Assembly (NCBI GenBank): GCA_029246125.1
Contig: JAQWNZ010000024.1
Location: 1-37,815, forward strand
Source of the DNA: Flavobacteriaceae bacterium
GTDB taxonomy: Bacteria; Bacteroidota; Bacteroidia; Flavobacteriales; Flavobacteriaceae
Length of the DNA stretch: 37,815 nt
Reading direction: 5' to 3'
In this document: positions 1 to 10,268 of the stretch, one piece after another
Layout: the number at the start of each line of letters is the position of its first letter
How positions within the stretch are numbered: position 1 is the first letter of the stretch
Notes under the pieces: generated by a model
What the model saw: the letters and a program-made list of their open reading frames with translations, nothing else
The model's database searches: none
Told to the model about the DNA's origin: nothing
Program-made: the position numbers and the translations under genes

Positions 1-762
1 CCTAAACGTGTGATGGCAGAGCTTTATGGCAAATCAACAGGAACCTCTCAAGGACTTGGTGGATCTATGCATATCTTTTCGAAAGAGCATAAATTTCATG
101 GAGGACACGGAATTGTAGGTGGTCAAATTCCATTAGGTGCTGGTATGGCCTTTGGAGATAAGTATTTTGATAGAGATAATGTAACTCTCTGTTTTTTAGG
201 AGATGGAGCAGCCCGCCAGGGTTCACTCCACGAAACCCTGAACTTGGCAATGTTGTGGGAATTACCAGTTGTATTCGTAGTTGAAAACAATGGATACGCA
301 ATGGGTACTTCTGTAGCTAGAACTGCATCTCACGAAGAAATCTGGAAATTAGGTCTTGGATATAATATGCCCTGTGAACCCTGTGATGGAATGAATCCAG
401 TAGCAGTTGCTAAAATCATGGATAAGGCAATTAAATTAGCACGTAAAGGAGGAGGCCCATCTTTTATTGAAATGAAAACTTATCGTTACAGAGGACACTC
501 AATGTCTGATGCGCAGCATTACAGAACTAAAGATGAGGTAGAGGAGTATCGTAAAATTGATCCAATAACACAGGTAAAAGAGGTAATCTTATCCAAAAAG
601 TATGCCACTCAAAAAGAATTGGATTTAATTGATAAATCTATAAAAGAGCGTGTAGCAGATTGTGAAAAATATGCAGAATCGTCACCTTATCCAGATTTGA
701 GTCTGTTGTACGATGCAGTGTATGAACAAGAGGATTATCCTTTTATTAACCACAAATTATAG
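1..762 (+). CDS. pdhA: Pyruvate dehydrogenase E1 component, alpha subunit (5'-partial)
   Basis: Frame open from base 1 (PKRVMAELYGKSTG...). TPP-binding GDGAARQGSLHETLNLAMLWELPVVFVVENNGYAMGT and the YRYRGHSMSDAQHYRT loop are typical of PDH E1 alpha. Directly followed by E2. Confidence 0.95.
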   Translation, partial: PKRVMAELYGKSTGTSQGLGGSMHIFSKEHKFHGGHGIVGGQIPLGAGMAFGDKYFDRDNVTLCFLGDGAARQGSLHETLNLAMLWELPVVFVVENNGYAMGTSVARTASHEEIWKLGLGYNMPCEPCDGMNPVAVAKIMDKAIKLARKGGGPSFIEMKTYRYRGHSMSDAQHYRTKDEVEEYRKIDPITQVKEVILSKKYATQKELDLIDKSIKERVADCEKYAESSPYPDLSLLYDAVYEQEDYPFINHKL

Positions 763-765
763 GAT

Positions 766-2379
766 ATGGCTGAAATAATAAATATGCCTAGATTAAGTGA
801 CACAATGGAAGAGGGAACTGTAGCCAAGTGGTTTAAAAAAGTTGGAGATACTATCAACGAGGGTGATATTTTAGCTGAAATTGAAACGGATAAAGCCACT
901 ATGGAATTTGAATCTTTTAACGAAGGTCAATTACTTCATATTGGAATTCAAGAAGGAGATACGGCCCCTGTCGATACCATGCTTGCTATTATTGGCGAAA
1001 ATGGAGAAGATATTTCAAATATTCTTATCCCATCTGAAGAAGTGACCAAAGATGATGCTGAAGCGAGTCCAATATCCAAAGCGGAGGAAGTAATAACATC
1101 TAATCCAAGAGAGATTCCTGTAGGAGTTGAAGTAATTAAGATGCCTCGCTTAAGTGATACTATGGAAGAGGGAACTGTATCGAAATGGAATAAAAAAGTT
1201 GGGGATTCAATTCACGAAGGAGATATATTAGCTGAAATTGAAACAGACAAGGCTACCATGGAATTCGAATCTTTCCATGAAGGGACCTTGTTGCACATTG
1301 GTTTGAATGAAGGTGAGTCTGCTCCTGTTGATAGTGTTCTTGCAATTATAGGAAAAAAAGGAACAGATATTAGTGAAGTAGTTGCAGCTCAGTCTAAATC
1401 AAGGACTATTACTGACTCATCATTAGCAAAATCAGATTCTGCTGAACTAAAACCAGAGGCAGTAGAAAAAGAAAAATTAGCTCCTCAATTTACACCCCCC
1501 CCTCCAGCACCTGAAGTTTCATCAAATGGGAGAATTGTGGCCTCTCCTTTAGCTAAAAAACTAGCCTCAGAAAAAGGTATAGATCTTTCTAGAGTAAAAG
1601 GATCAGGAGATTTTGGAAGAATTATAAAAAGAGATGTTGATAATTACCAGCCACAATTAGGAGGTGGGTTACAAGCCTTTACTCCTGTTGGAGTAGAATC
1701 GGTTACAGAGTTATCCAATACACAGATGCGAAAAACAATAGCTAAGCGTTTATCATCTTCAAAATTTTCAGCACCTCATTATTATTTAGGTGTTGAATTT
1801 AATATGGATAATGCTATTGCTTTCCGTTCGCAGTACAATTCAATTCCTGACACAAAAATTTCGTTTAACGATATAATTGTAAAAGCAGTAGCACTTGCTT
1901 TAAAGCAACACCCTCAGGTAAATGCAAAATGGGAAGATCATCAGATAACTCATCATCACCATGTCCACGTTGGAGTTGCAGTAGCTGTTGATGATGGTTT
2001 GGTGGTACCTGTTGTTAAATTTACCAATGAGCAAACTCTTCCACAGATTGGTGCAGCTGTTAAAGATTATGCTGCTCGTGCACGAGATAAAAAGTTAAAA
2101 CCTGAAGAAATGGATGGAAGCACCTTTACCATTTCCAATTTAGGGATGTTCGGTATTCAGGAATTTACCTCTATTATTAACCAACCGAATGTAGCTATCT
2201 TATCTGTTGGAGCTATTGTTCAAAAACCGATTGTTAAACAAGGAGAAATTATTGTTGGTAATACAATTAAATTGACCCTTGCTTGTGACCACCGTGTAGT
2301 GGATGGTGCAACAGGAGCTCAGTTTTTACAAACCCTACGTGAGTTTGTTGAGAATCCGTTAACGATGGTGGTGATTTAG
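766..2379 (+). CDS. pdhC: Pyruvate dehydrogenase E2, dihydrolipoamide acetyltransferase with two lipoyl domains
   Basis: Two lipoyl domains with ETDKATMEFE, a PSBD (ASPLAKKLASEKGIDLSRVKGSGDFGRIIKRDV) and a catalytic C-terminus with DHRVVDGATGAQFL. Confidence 0.95.
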   Translation: MAEIINMPRLSDTMEEGTVAKWFKKVGDTINEGDILAEIETDKATMEFESFNEGQLLHIGIQEGDTAPVDTMLAIIGENGEDISNILIPSEEVTKDDAEASPISKAEEVITSNPREIPVGVEVIKMPRLSDTMEEGTVSKWNKKVGDSIHEGDILAEIETDKATMEFESFHEGTLLHIGLNEGESAPVDSVLAIIGKKGTDISEVVAAQSKSRTITDSSLAKSDSAELKPEAVEKEKLAPQFTPPPPAPEVSSNGRIVASPLAKKLASEKGIDLSRVKGSGDFGRIIKRDVDNYQPQLGGGLQAFTPVGVESVTELSNTQMRKTIAKRLSSSKFSAPHYYLGVEFNMDNAIAFRSQYNSIPDTKISFNDIIVKAVALALKQHPQVNAKWEDHQITHHHHVHVGVAVAVDDGLVVPVVKFTNEQTLPQIGAAVKDYAARARDKKLKPEEMDGSTFTISNLGMFGIQEFTSIINQPNVAILSVGAIVQKPIVKQGEIIVGNTIKLTLACDHRVVDGATGAQFLQTLREFVENPLTMVVI

Positions 2380-2451
2380 AATTTTCAAAAGAAGTTATTT
2401 TTGGGTCTTTGGAAAGCTAATTCACCTTACTTTTTTCCTTACCTTTAAATT

Positions 2452-3129
2452 ATGTCTAAAATACTTGTAATAACAGGCGCAAGTCGTGGAATTGGTAAAG
2501 CATTAGTCCAACTTGCATCAGCTTGTGGGCACCGTGTTTACGCATTATCTCGAAATATTAGTTCAATAAAAAAGACAGCTCAAGTACATCCTGTAATGAT
2601 AGATATTACGGACGAAAATACCCTTTCAGTTTTTCTAGGCCAACTTCAAAAAGAGGAAGTGAAGATTGATGTTTTGATAAATAATGCTGGGGTTTTAATT
2701 AATAAACCTTTTGCTGAAACTACAGCTGAAGATTTTGAGTTCCTTTATCGAGTCAATGTTTTTGGATTAGCATCACTGACCAGGATGTTGATCCCCCAAA
2801 TTGATCCCAAGGGACATGTAGTAAATATTAGTAGTATGGGAGGTATAGATGGGAGTTCAAAATTTCCTGGCTTAGCAGCTTATAGCAGTAGTAAAGGAGC
2901 TGTAAATATTCTAACCGAATTATTGGCTGAAGAATATAAAGTTACAGGTCCTGCTTTTAACTCTTTGGCATTGGGAGCGGTTCAAACAGAAATGTTGGTA
3001 CAGGCTTTCCCCGGTTTTCAAGCACCTGTAACAGCGGAAGAAATTGCAGATTATATTCTTAAATTTGCTTTAGAAGGACAGCAGTTTTTTAATGGGAAAA
3101 TTATACCAGTTTCATCATCAACACCCTAA
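2452..3129 (+). CDS. Short-chain dehydrogenase/reductase family oxidoreductase
   Basis: N-terminal VITGASRGIGKALVQLA Rossmann motif, INNAGV, YSSSKGAVN catalytic YxxxK. Confidence 0.9.
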   Translation: MSKILVITGASRGIGKALVQLASACGHRVYALSRNISSIKKTAQVHPVMIDITDENTLSVFLGQLQKEEVKIDVLINNAGVLINKPFAETTAEDFEFLYRVNVFGLASLTRMLIPQIDPKGHVVNISSMGGIDGSSKFPGLAAYSSSKGAVNILTELLAEEYKVTGPAFNSLALGAVQTEMLVQAFPGFQAPVTAEEIADYILKFALEGQQFFNGKIIPVSSSTP

Positions 3130-3136
3130 CGGAGTT

Positions 3137-3739
3137 ATGGATCAAATTTTATCTTTTATTCCCAAAGAAGCTAAAAAACAGATATACAAGCTGTTAGAAA
3201 CTTCCAAAATATCATTTAAAATAACAAAAAAACGTAAGACCAAACATGGAGATTTTAGAAGAATGGTGAATGGCAATTTATTGATCACCTTAAATATTAT
3301 GACAAATCCTTATCGTTTTTTGATTACACTTCTGCACGAGTTGGCTCATTTTAAAGTTTCTCAATCATTTTTTTATCGAATAAGACCACACGGGGAGGAA
3401 TGGAAAAAAGCCTATCGAGAAATAATACTTCCGTTTTTAAATCCCAAAATTTTTCCTGAACCACTTTGTTCCTTATTAGCAGTACATATGTTAAATCCAA
3501 AAGCGAGTACAGATCGAGATTTTGATTTGGTTATGGCACTTAAAAAATATGATCCTCCTTCAGTTTCTGTTCCAATTTTTAAATTAATGGATGGTACAAA
3601 ATTTAGTTTGGAAAATGGAAGAAATTTTTTAAAAATAAAAAAACTTCGCACACGTTATAAATGTAAAGAATTAAAAAATGGGAGAATTTATCTTTTTAGT
3701 CCTCATGCGGAAGTATTTCCTACCTCTTCATTCATTTAA
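3137..3739 (+). CDS. SprT-like domain zinc metalloprotein
   Basis: HELAH metal-binding motif (ITLLHELAHFKVSQ). The listed ORF start (3092) overlaps the SDR gene; the ATG at 3137 (MDQILSFIPKEAK) is the more likely start. Confidence 0.8.
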   Translation: MDQILSFIPKEAKKQIYKLLETSKISFKITKKRKTKHGDFRRMVNGNLLITLNIMTNPYRFLITLLHELAHFKVSQSFFYRIRPHGEEWKKAYREIILPFLNPKIFPEPLCSLLAVHMLNPKASTDRDFDLVMALKKYDPPSVSVPIFKLMDGTKFSLENGRNFLKIKKLRTRYKCKELKNGRIYLFSPHAEVFPTSSFI

Positions 3740-4497
3740 ACTTTGAGATAAACTTCACGAACTTTTTTAAATAGATCAGAGGAATAAACAAAGTTTGTTA
3801 CAGCTTCATTGTCAGTATTAAATATTTCCTCTTTCGTGCCTTCCCAAGATTTCAAGCCATCTTTTAAAAAGACAATCTTTTCACCAATTTCCATTACTGA
3901 ATTCATGTCATGTGTATTTATAACCGTTGTAATATTATACTCTGCGGTAATTTCTTGGATTAAGTTATCGATAAGGATAGCAGTTTTTGGATCTAGACCC
4001 GAATTGGGTTCATCACAAAAGAGATATTTTGGGTTCATAACTATGGACCTGGCGATGGCAACCCTTTTTTTCATTCCCCCCGAAATCTCATCGGGATACT
4101 TTGAATTCGCGTTAATCAGATTTACTCTTTTTATAACTAGATTGGCGCGTTCACGAATTTCATCATCATCCTTTTTTGTAAACATTTGCATAGGAAACAT
4201 TATATTTTCTTCTACTGTCATGGAGTCAAATAAAGCACTTCCCTGAAATACCATTCCCATTTCTTGTCGTAAAACAGACCGTTCTTTAACAGACATTTTT
4301 TCAAGTCCTTTTCCTTCAAAAAAGATTTTACCACTGTCAGCCTCTAAAAGGCCTAATAAACATTTTAAGAAAACAGTTTTACCGGAACCACTTTGTCCTA
4401 TAATGAGATTAGTTTTTCCTTTTTCAAAAACTGAAGAAATTCCTTTTAAAACTTCTATCCCATCGAATGATTTTATGATATTTTTTACTTCGATCAT
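3736..4497 (-). CDS. ABC transporter ATP-binding protein, MlaF/Mkl-like
   Basis: Walker A GQSGSGKTV, signature ISGGMKKRVAIARSIVMNPKYLFCDEPNSGLDP; adjacent to an MlaE-type permease. Confidence 0.9.
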   Translation of the reverse strand: MIEVKNIIKSFDGIEVLKGISSVFEKGKTNLIIGQSGSGKTVFLKCLLGLLEADSGKIFFEGKGLEKMSVKERSVLRQEMGMVFQGSALFDSMTVEENIMFPMQMFTKKDDDEIRERANLVIKRVNLINANSKYPDEISGGMKKRVAIARSIVMNPKYLFCDEPNSGLDPKTAILIDNLIQEITAEYNITTVINTHDMNSVMEIGEKIVFLKDGLKSWEGTKEEIFNTDNEAVTNFVYSSDLFKKVREVYLKV

Positions 4498-5235
4498 TTA
4501 GGTAAGTAGCATTTGAGTGATTAAATAATTTAAGAGTATAATAACTACACTAGTCCATACAAAAGAAACAGTACTTGCTTTTCCCACCTCCAAGGCACCA
4601 CCGGTCATAAAATATCCGTGATAAGATGGAATTGTCGCCAATACAAAAGAAAAGAAAGCTGTTTTTATAAATGCATAAGTGATATGAAAAGGAATGAAAT
4701 CCATTTGAATACCTTCGATAAATTCTGAACTAGATGAAAATCCTCCATAAACGCAAGCCATATAACCCCCAATTACTCCTAAGAACATTGAGGTGCAAAT
4801 AACTAATGGGTATAATGATAAGGCTATAATTTTCGGAAATATTAGATAATTATAAGTATTAATTCCCATTACCTCAAGGGCGTCAATTTGCTCTGTAACC
4901 CTCATAGTTCCAATACTAGAAGTAATATAAGATCCAACCTTTCCAGCCATAATAACCGAAATAAATGTAGGCGCAAATTCTAGAATAACAGATTGTCGGG
5001 TAGCAAAGCCAATTAAATTTTTTGGTAGTAAAGGATTTTCGAGATTTAAAGCAGTTTGAATAGCAACAACACCACCCACAAAAAAGGAGATAAATGAGAC
5101 AATACCCATTGATCCAATAATAAGGGTATCAATATCTTTAAGAATAAGTTCTTTGAGAATTTTCCATTTGGTGAATTTTCCAAAAATACTCTTGAGCATT
5201 AGAAAGTATCTGCCGACTTTTGAAAGAGTTTTCAT
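4498..5235 (-). CDS. ABC transporter permease, MlaE family
   Basis: MlaE-like permease (GFATRQSVILEFAPTFISVIMAGKVGSYITSSIGTMRVTEQIDALEVMGINTYNYLIFPKI); abuts the MlaF-like ATPase. Confidence 0.9.
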   Translation of the reverse strand: MKTLSKVGRYFLMLKSIFGKFTKWKILKELILKDIDTLIIGSMGIVSFISFFVGGVVAIQTALNLENPLLPKNLIGFATRQSVILEFAPTFISVIMAGKVGSYITSSIGTMRVTEQIDALEVMGINTYNYLIFPKIIALSLYPLVICTSMFLGVIGGYMACVYGGFSSSSEFIEGIQMDFIPFHITYAFIKTAFFSFVLATIPSYHGYFMTGGALEVGKASTVSFVWTSVVIILLNYLITQMLLT

Positions 5236-5294
5236 ACCCTCCCAAAGGTAGCAATTTTAAAAATAAAATACTTTTATGAAATGTAATTAATGTA

Positions 5295-6350
5295 CTATAC
5301 CCTGTATGTAATTGCATTAATATTCATACCTGCACCAACAGAAGCAAAAATTATAAGATCGCCTTTGTTTAGTTTGTGCCCACCATAGTTATCTTTCCTA
5401 ATCAAATCAAATAGAGTGGGTACTGTAGCTACCGAGCTGTTCCCAAATTCTTGAATATTCATTGGAAGCACATCTTCAGGCATAGGTTTTTTATAGAGGC
5501 GATAAAATCTTTTGATTATGGCATCATCCATTTTAAGATTTGCCTGATGGATGAATATTTTTTTAACGTCTTCTATAGATTCACCAGAAGCTTCAAGGCA
5601 GTTTTGTATTGCAGCTGGTACTTTACTTAGTGCAAATTCATAGACTTTTCGTCCTTGCATTTTTATATATTTTGTTCCTTCTCGATTCTTGTTGGAAGGG
5701 CCATAAAAAATAAAGTTGGCTTCACCTTCATAGGTGTAGGTTACAGTTTTGTGAGATAATATTCCAGCCTGATCATCTACTTGCTCTATCACAGCTGCTC
5801 CTGCACCATCAGCGTATATCATGGAATCGCGATCAGATTGATCTAAAACTCTAGAGAGGGTGTCAGCACCCACAACCAAGCATTTTTTGGCCATACCTGC
5901 TTTAATAAAAGCATTTGCTTGAATAACCCCCTCTACCCAACCTGGGCACCCAAATAATATATCATAAGCAACACAATTTGGATTTTTTATTCGTAAACCT
6001 GCTTTTATTTTAGAAGCTAGACTAGGCAATGTATTAACTTGATTGGAGTTTTTTTTAATATCGCCGACATTGTGCGCAACGATTATATAATTTAAATTTT
6101 CAGCGTCTAATTGAGCATCTTTTATGGCCAGATGGGAAGCTTCGACTGCAATATCAACTACAGTTTGGTCGTCTTTAATATAACGACGTTGTTTAATTCC
6201 AGTTATTGTTTGGAATTTTTCGATAATCTCTTCGTTGGGATTTGAAACCAAATTTCCATCTGCATCGTAAAATGAGTTATTCAAGAAACCCAAATTATAT
6301 TGGATATGGTGAGGCACAATACTTCCGCTACCTGTTATTTTTACGTTCAT
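5295..6350 (-). CDS. 3-oxoacyl-ACP synthase III family protein (FabH-like)
   Basis: KAS III-type fold motifs: catalytic Cys in AYDILFGCPGWVEGV, FIHQANLKMDD, NIQEFGNSSVATVPTL, IIFASVGAGMNINAI. Confidence 0.88.
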   Translation of the reverse strand: MNVKITGSGSIVPHHIQYNLGFLNNSFYDADGNLVSNPNEEIIEKFQTITGIKQRRYIKDDQTVVDIAVEASHLAIKDAQLDAENLNYIIVAHNVGDIKKNSNQVNTLPSLASKIKAGLRIKNPNCVAYDILFGCPGWVEGVIQANAFIKAGMAKKCLVVGADTLSRVLDQSDRDSMIYADGAGAAVIEQVDDQAGILSHKTVTYTYEGEANFIFYGPSNKNREGTKYIKMQGRKVYEFALSKVPAAIQNCLEASGESIEDVKKIFIHQANLKMDDAIIKRFYRLYKKPMPEDVLPMNIQEFGNSSVATVPTLFDLIRKDNYGGHKLNKGDLIIFASVGAGMNINAITYRV

Positions 6351-6473
6351 AAATTGCTGTAAAATTACCTTTTTAAAGAAATAATTTATCTTAAAATCTA
6401 AAAATCACTACGATGCCTAGACAGGTAAAAAAATCGTTAGAAAAAGTAAAATTTAATATCTATGAACTGTAAA

Positions 6474-9317
6474 TCAACTATTTACATAAGATTCAATAGA
6501 AGAACAGCTACATACTAAATTACGGTCTCCATAGGCTTCATCTACCCTACGAACAGTTGGCCAGAATTTATTATCATAAACAAACTCCAAAGGAAACGCA
6601 GCTTTTTGTCTTGTGTAAGGAAAATCCCAAACATCAGTTGTAACCATAGCTAATGTATGAGGTGCATTTTTTAGTAAAGCATGATCATTTGGATTTTCAG
6701 ATTCAATTTCCATACGTATTGAAATCATTGCATCGCAAAAGCGATCAATTTCATCTAAATTTTCACTTTCTGTAGGTTCGATCATCATTGTTCCAGCCAC
6801 AGGGAAAGAGACTGTTGGGGCATGAAACCCGTAATCCATTAACCTTTTGGCAATATCTATTACTTCAATTCCACATTCTTTAAAGGGACGACAATCAATA
6901 ATTAGTTCATGGGCAGCTCTCCCTTTTAAACCTGTATATAAAATATCATAGACTCCTTCAATTCGTTTTTGAATATAATTTGCATTTAAAATAGCTATCT
7001 CAGTTACTTTTCGAAGTCCTGAGCTACCTAACATTTTAATGTAGCCATAGGAAATTAAACAAGCTAAGGCAGAGCCAAATGGAGATCCTGATATAGCTGT
7101 TATCGCCTGATTTCCACCAGTAGTAATAATAGGATTACCAGGTAAAAAGGGTGCTAAATGTTTTGCAACACAGATGGGTCCCACTCCTGGACCACCTCCA
7201 CCATGTGGAATGGCAAAAGTCTTATGAAGATTTAAATGGCATACATCTGCACCTATCGCTGATGGACTTGTTAGTCCAACTTGAGCATTCATATTGGCAC
7301 CATCCATATATACTTGTCCTCCATATTGATGAATTAGATTGGTAATTTCTAAGATCTTTGCTTCAAAAACTCCATGAGTACTCGGATAAGTAATCATCAA
7401 ACCAGCCAAATTATCTTTGTGCTCTATGGCTTTTTCTTTAAGATCATCCCAATCAATATTTCCTTTTTCATCTGTCCCTGTAACAACTACTTTCATACCT
7501 GCCATAACTGCTGATGCTGGATTGGTTCCGTGGGCAGAAGCCGGAATTAAACAAATATTTCGATGACTTTCATTTCGGGATTTGTGATAAGCTCGGATGA
7601 CCATTAATCCAGAGTATTCGCCTTGCGCACCAGAATTAGGCTGTAAAGATGTTGCAGCAAATCCTGTAATTTCATTGAGTTGAGCTGTAAGTTTATCAAG
7701 AACTTCATGATAACCATGTGCTTGATCTACAGGAACAAAAGGGTGTATACTCCCCCAATTAGTATCACTTAAGGGCAGCATTTCTGAAGCAGCATTTAAT
7801 TTCATTGTACATGACCCCAAAGAAATCATCGAATGATTTAAAGACAAATCTTTTCTTTCTAACTTTTTTATGTAACGCATCAAGGCTGTTTCAGAATGAT
7901 ATGAATTAAAAATATTGTGTGTTAAATACTTACTTTTTCTTCGCTGATCAACAGGAATACGATTTGAAATAGTATTACTAATTAAAGGCTTTTCTTTGTT
8001 TAAATACTTAACAAAAACTGAGCTTATCAGATCTATTTCATTTAACGAAGTTGTCTCATTTATCGAGATACAAACAGTATTTTTATCAGCATAATAGAAG
8101 TTAAGCTTCTTAGATTCTGCAATATTTTTTATCTTTTTTGCATCAACTTCAATTTGAAGTGTATCAAAAAAGGTATTATTTTTTTGAATTATTCCTAAAT
8201 CACCAAGAATTGTATTTAGCTGGCATGCTTTTCCATGAATTCCATTAGCAATATGACTTAATCCCTTTGGACCATGATAGACAGCATACATACCAGCCAT
8301 AACAGCTAATAATACTTGTGCAGTGCAAATATTTGAAGTTGCTCGGTCCCGCTTGATGTGTTGCTCTCTTGTTTGCAGTGCCATTCTTAAAGCTGGATTT
8401 TCATCCAAATCTTTTGTTTGACCAATGATTCTTCCCGGTATACTTCTTTTAAAACTACTTTTTGTAGCAAAAAAAGCAGCATGGGGACCTCCATAACCAA
8501 GAGGAATTCCAAAACGTTGGGTAGTGCCCACGACAACGTCAGCACCATAGGATCCCGGACTTTCAAGGAGTACAAGACTCATAATATCTGCAGCAACCAC
8601 AGTTGCTATCTCTTTAACTTTTACTTTTTGAATTAAAGTTTTTAAATCAGGAATATTTCCTTTTTTACCAGGATACTGAATAATACATCCAAAATATGAA
8701 TCTGAAAATTCATTATCCTCAGGATTTCCTACTACCAGTTCAATACCCAAAGGGGTTGATCTAGTGCGTAGTATTGAAAGGGTCTGTGGGAAGATGTTTT
8801 CGTCTACAAAAAACTTAGATGCATCATTCTTTTTTTGAGCTCTTGTTCTAGCACCATGTAGCATTGTCATCGCCTCTGCAGCTGACGTACTCTCATCTAG
8901 GAGTGAGGCGTTGGCAAGTTCCATTCCAGTTAAATCACAAATTACAGTTTGGAAATTTAACAGAGCTTCCAACCGCCCCTGAGCTATTTCCGCTTGATAG
9001 GGTGTGTAAGCGGTATACCATCCGGGGTTTTCAAGTATATTTCTTTGAATTACTGCTGGTGTAACTGAGGCATGATAGCCTAAACCAATAAAGCTCCCAT
9101 ATCTCTTATTTTTTCTACCCAAAGATTGAATGTGCTTTGAGAATTCAAATTCACTAATCCCTTCATCTAAATCTAAGGGTTTATTTAATCTAATACTTGC
9201 TGGTATGGTTTCATCTAATAATTTATCAATCGAATCAGCATTGATTTTTGCAAGCATTTTTTTTATTTCCTCTTCATTTGGTCCGACATGTCTTTCAACA
9301 AATTTGTCCGTTCTCAT
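6474..9317 (-). CDS. gcvP: Glycine dehydrogenase (aminomethyl-transferring), P-protein
   Basis: 947-aa single-chain P-protein starting MRTDKFVERHVGPNEEEIKKML; PLP lysine region HLNLHKTFAIPHGGGGPGVGPI. Confidence 0.97.
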   Translation of the reverse strand: MRTDKFVERHVGPNEEEIKKMLAKINADSIDKLLDETIPASIRLNKPLDLDEGISEFEFSKHIQSLGRKNKRYGSFIGLGYHASVTPAVIQRNILENPGWYTAYTPYQAEIAQGRLEALLNFQTVICDLTGMELANASLLDESTSAAEAMTMLHGARTRAQKKNDASKFFVDENIFPQTLSILRTRSTPLGIELVVGNPEDNEFSDSYFGCIIQYPGKKGNIPDLKTLIQKVKVKEIATVVAADIMSLVLLESPGSYGADVVVGTTQRFGIPLGYGGPHAAFFATKSSFKRSIPGRIIGQTKDLDENPALRMALQTREQHIKRDRATSNICTAQVLLAVMAGMYAVYHGPKGLSHIANGIHGKACQLNTILGDLGIIQKNNTFFDTLQIEVDAKKIKNIAESKKLNFYYADKNTVCISINETTSLNEIDLISSVFVKYLNKEKPLISNTISNRIPVDQRRKSKYLTHNIFNSYHSETALMRYIKKLERKDLSLNHSMISLGSCTMKLNAASEMLPLSDTNWGSIHPFVPVDQAHGYHEVLDKLTAQLNEITGFAATSLQPNSGAQGEYSGLMVIRAYHKSRNESHRNICLIPASAHGTNPASAVMAGMKVVVTGTDEKGNIDWDDLKEKAIEHKDNLAGLMITYPSTHGVFEAKILEITNLIHQYGGQVYMDGANMNAQVGLTSPSAIGADVCHLNLHKTFAIPHGGGGPGVGPICVAKHLAPFLPGNPIITTGGNQAITAISGSPFGSALACLISYGYIKMLGSSGLRKVTEIAILNANYIQKRIEGVYDILYTGLKGRAAHELIIDCRPFKECGIEVIDIAKRLMDYGFHAPTVSFPVAGTMMIEPTESENLDEIDRFCDAMISIRMEIESENPNDHALLKNAPHTLAMVTTDVWDFPYTRQKAAFPLEFVYDNKFWPTVRRVDEAYGDRNLVCSCSSIESYVNS

Positions 9318-9436
9318 AACATCAATTTATATTCAAAAATATGACATCTTAATTAAATTTTCATCTTGATTTTTTCTTTGTGTTAAAACTTTTTTAAAAA
9401 TTCAAACTAACTACTATAAAGTTTCGATATTTACGT

Positions 9437-10246
9437 GTGAAAAAATTTCTAAAAATAACACTTGATTTTTACATAAAATCGAGTATTCACGTTGCGTTTT
9501 CAGTAATTGCATTAGCAAAAATAAGTTTGCTGATAGCAGGTTTGAACAACAGTACTAAATTGTTAATATTTATTTTTTTTTCAGCTCTATTAGCCTATAA
9601 TTTTATTAAATTTTTTCCGCTACTTTTTATTCCAAATTTTATTAAAAAAAATCACCTGATTATTTCCATAACCATAATTGCTGTATTGATAAATTTGGGC
9701 ATTGTATTTTTTATTTCTCATTTAGTTTTGGTTTTTGCTACTATTGGTGGATTATTAGTACTAACATATTCAATTCCGTTGAAGTCGGGGTCTTTAAACT
9801 ATAGAAGTAAAAAAGGATGGAAATTATATTTGGTTGTTTTGAGTTGGTTATGTTTAACTGTTGCTGTTCCTTTGGCTTCTGCAGATGATTTTAATTTCTT
9901 TCTTTTTTTAAAACTAATTATATTACAGGGCATCTATATTTTTGTTGCAATACTACCTTTTGAAATTGGGGATTTAAACTCAGACCTATTTAAATTACAA
10001 ACTTTACCTCAAAGATTTGGTGTTTTTAAAGTAAAACAAATAGGATTAACTTTATTGGCTTTGGGAATTCTTTTTGCAAGTATTAATTTTTATAATTTCT
10101 CTTCATTAGCCCTTAGTACTCTAGTAACTTTTTTGATCTTAGGCATTATGCTATGGAGAAGTAACGAAAACCAATCATCCTATTATGCACGTTTTTGGGT
10201 CGAGGGTATCCCTATCTTGTGGTATTTAATGACTTATTATTTTTAG
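9437..10246 (+). CDS. UbiA prenyltransferase-like multi-TM membrane protein
   Basis: Highly hydrophobic, several TM segments; second aspartate-rich motif GDLNSDLFKLQTLPQRFG as in UbiA-family proteins. GTG start. Confidence 0.6.
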   Translation: MKKFLKITLDFYIKSSIHVAFSVIALAKISLLIAGLNNSTKLLIFIFFSALLAYNFIKFFPLLFIPNFIKKNHLIISITIIAVLINLGIVFFISHLVLVFATIGGLLVLTYSIPLKSGSLNYRSKKGWKLYLVVLSWLCLTVAVPLASADDFNFFLFLKLIILQGIYIFVAILPFEIGDLNSDLFKLQTLPQRFGVFKVKQIGLTLLALGILFASINFYNFSSLALSTLVTFLILGIMLWRSNENQSSYYARFWVEGIPILWYLMTYYF

Positions 10247-10268
10247 ATTTGACTAAAATATTTTAAAA

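Noticed and set aside
3809-4246. 145-aa plus-strand ORF opposite the MlaF-like gene
   Set aside because: Antisense shadow of a clear ABC ATPase; composition (many Ile/Phe/Ser) typical of reverse-frame translation.
6413-6472. 19-codon plus-strand ORF (MPRQVKKSLEKVKFNIYEL) in the gap between gcvP and the FabH-like gene
   Set aside because: Too short, AT-rich, no clear ribosome binding site or conservation evidence; cannot be distinguished from chance.
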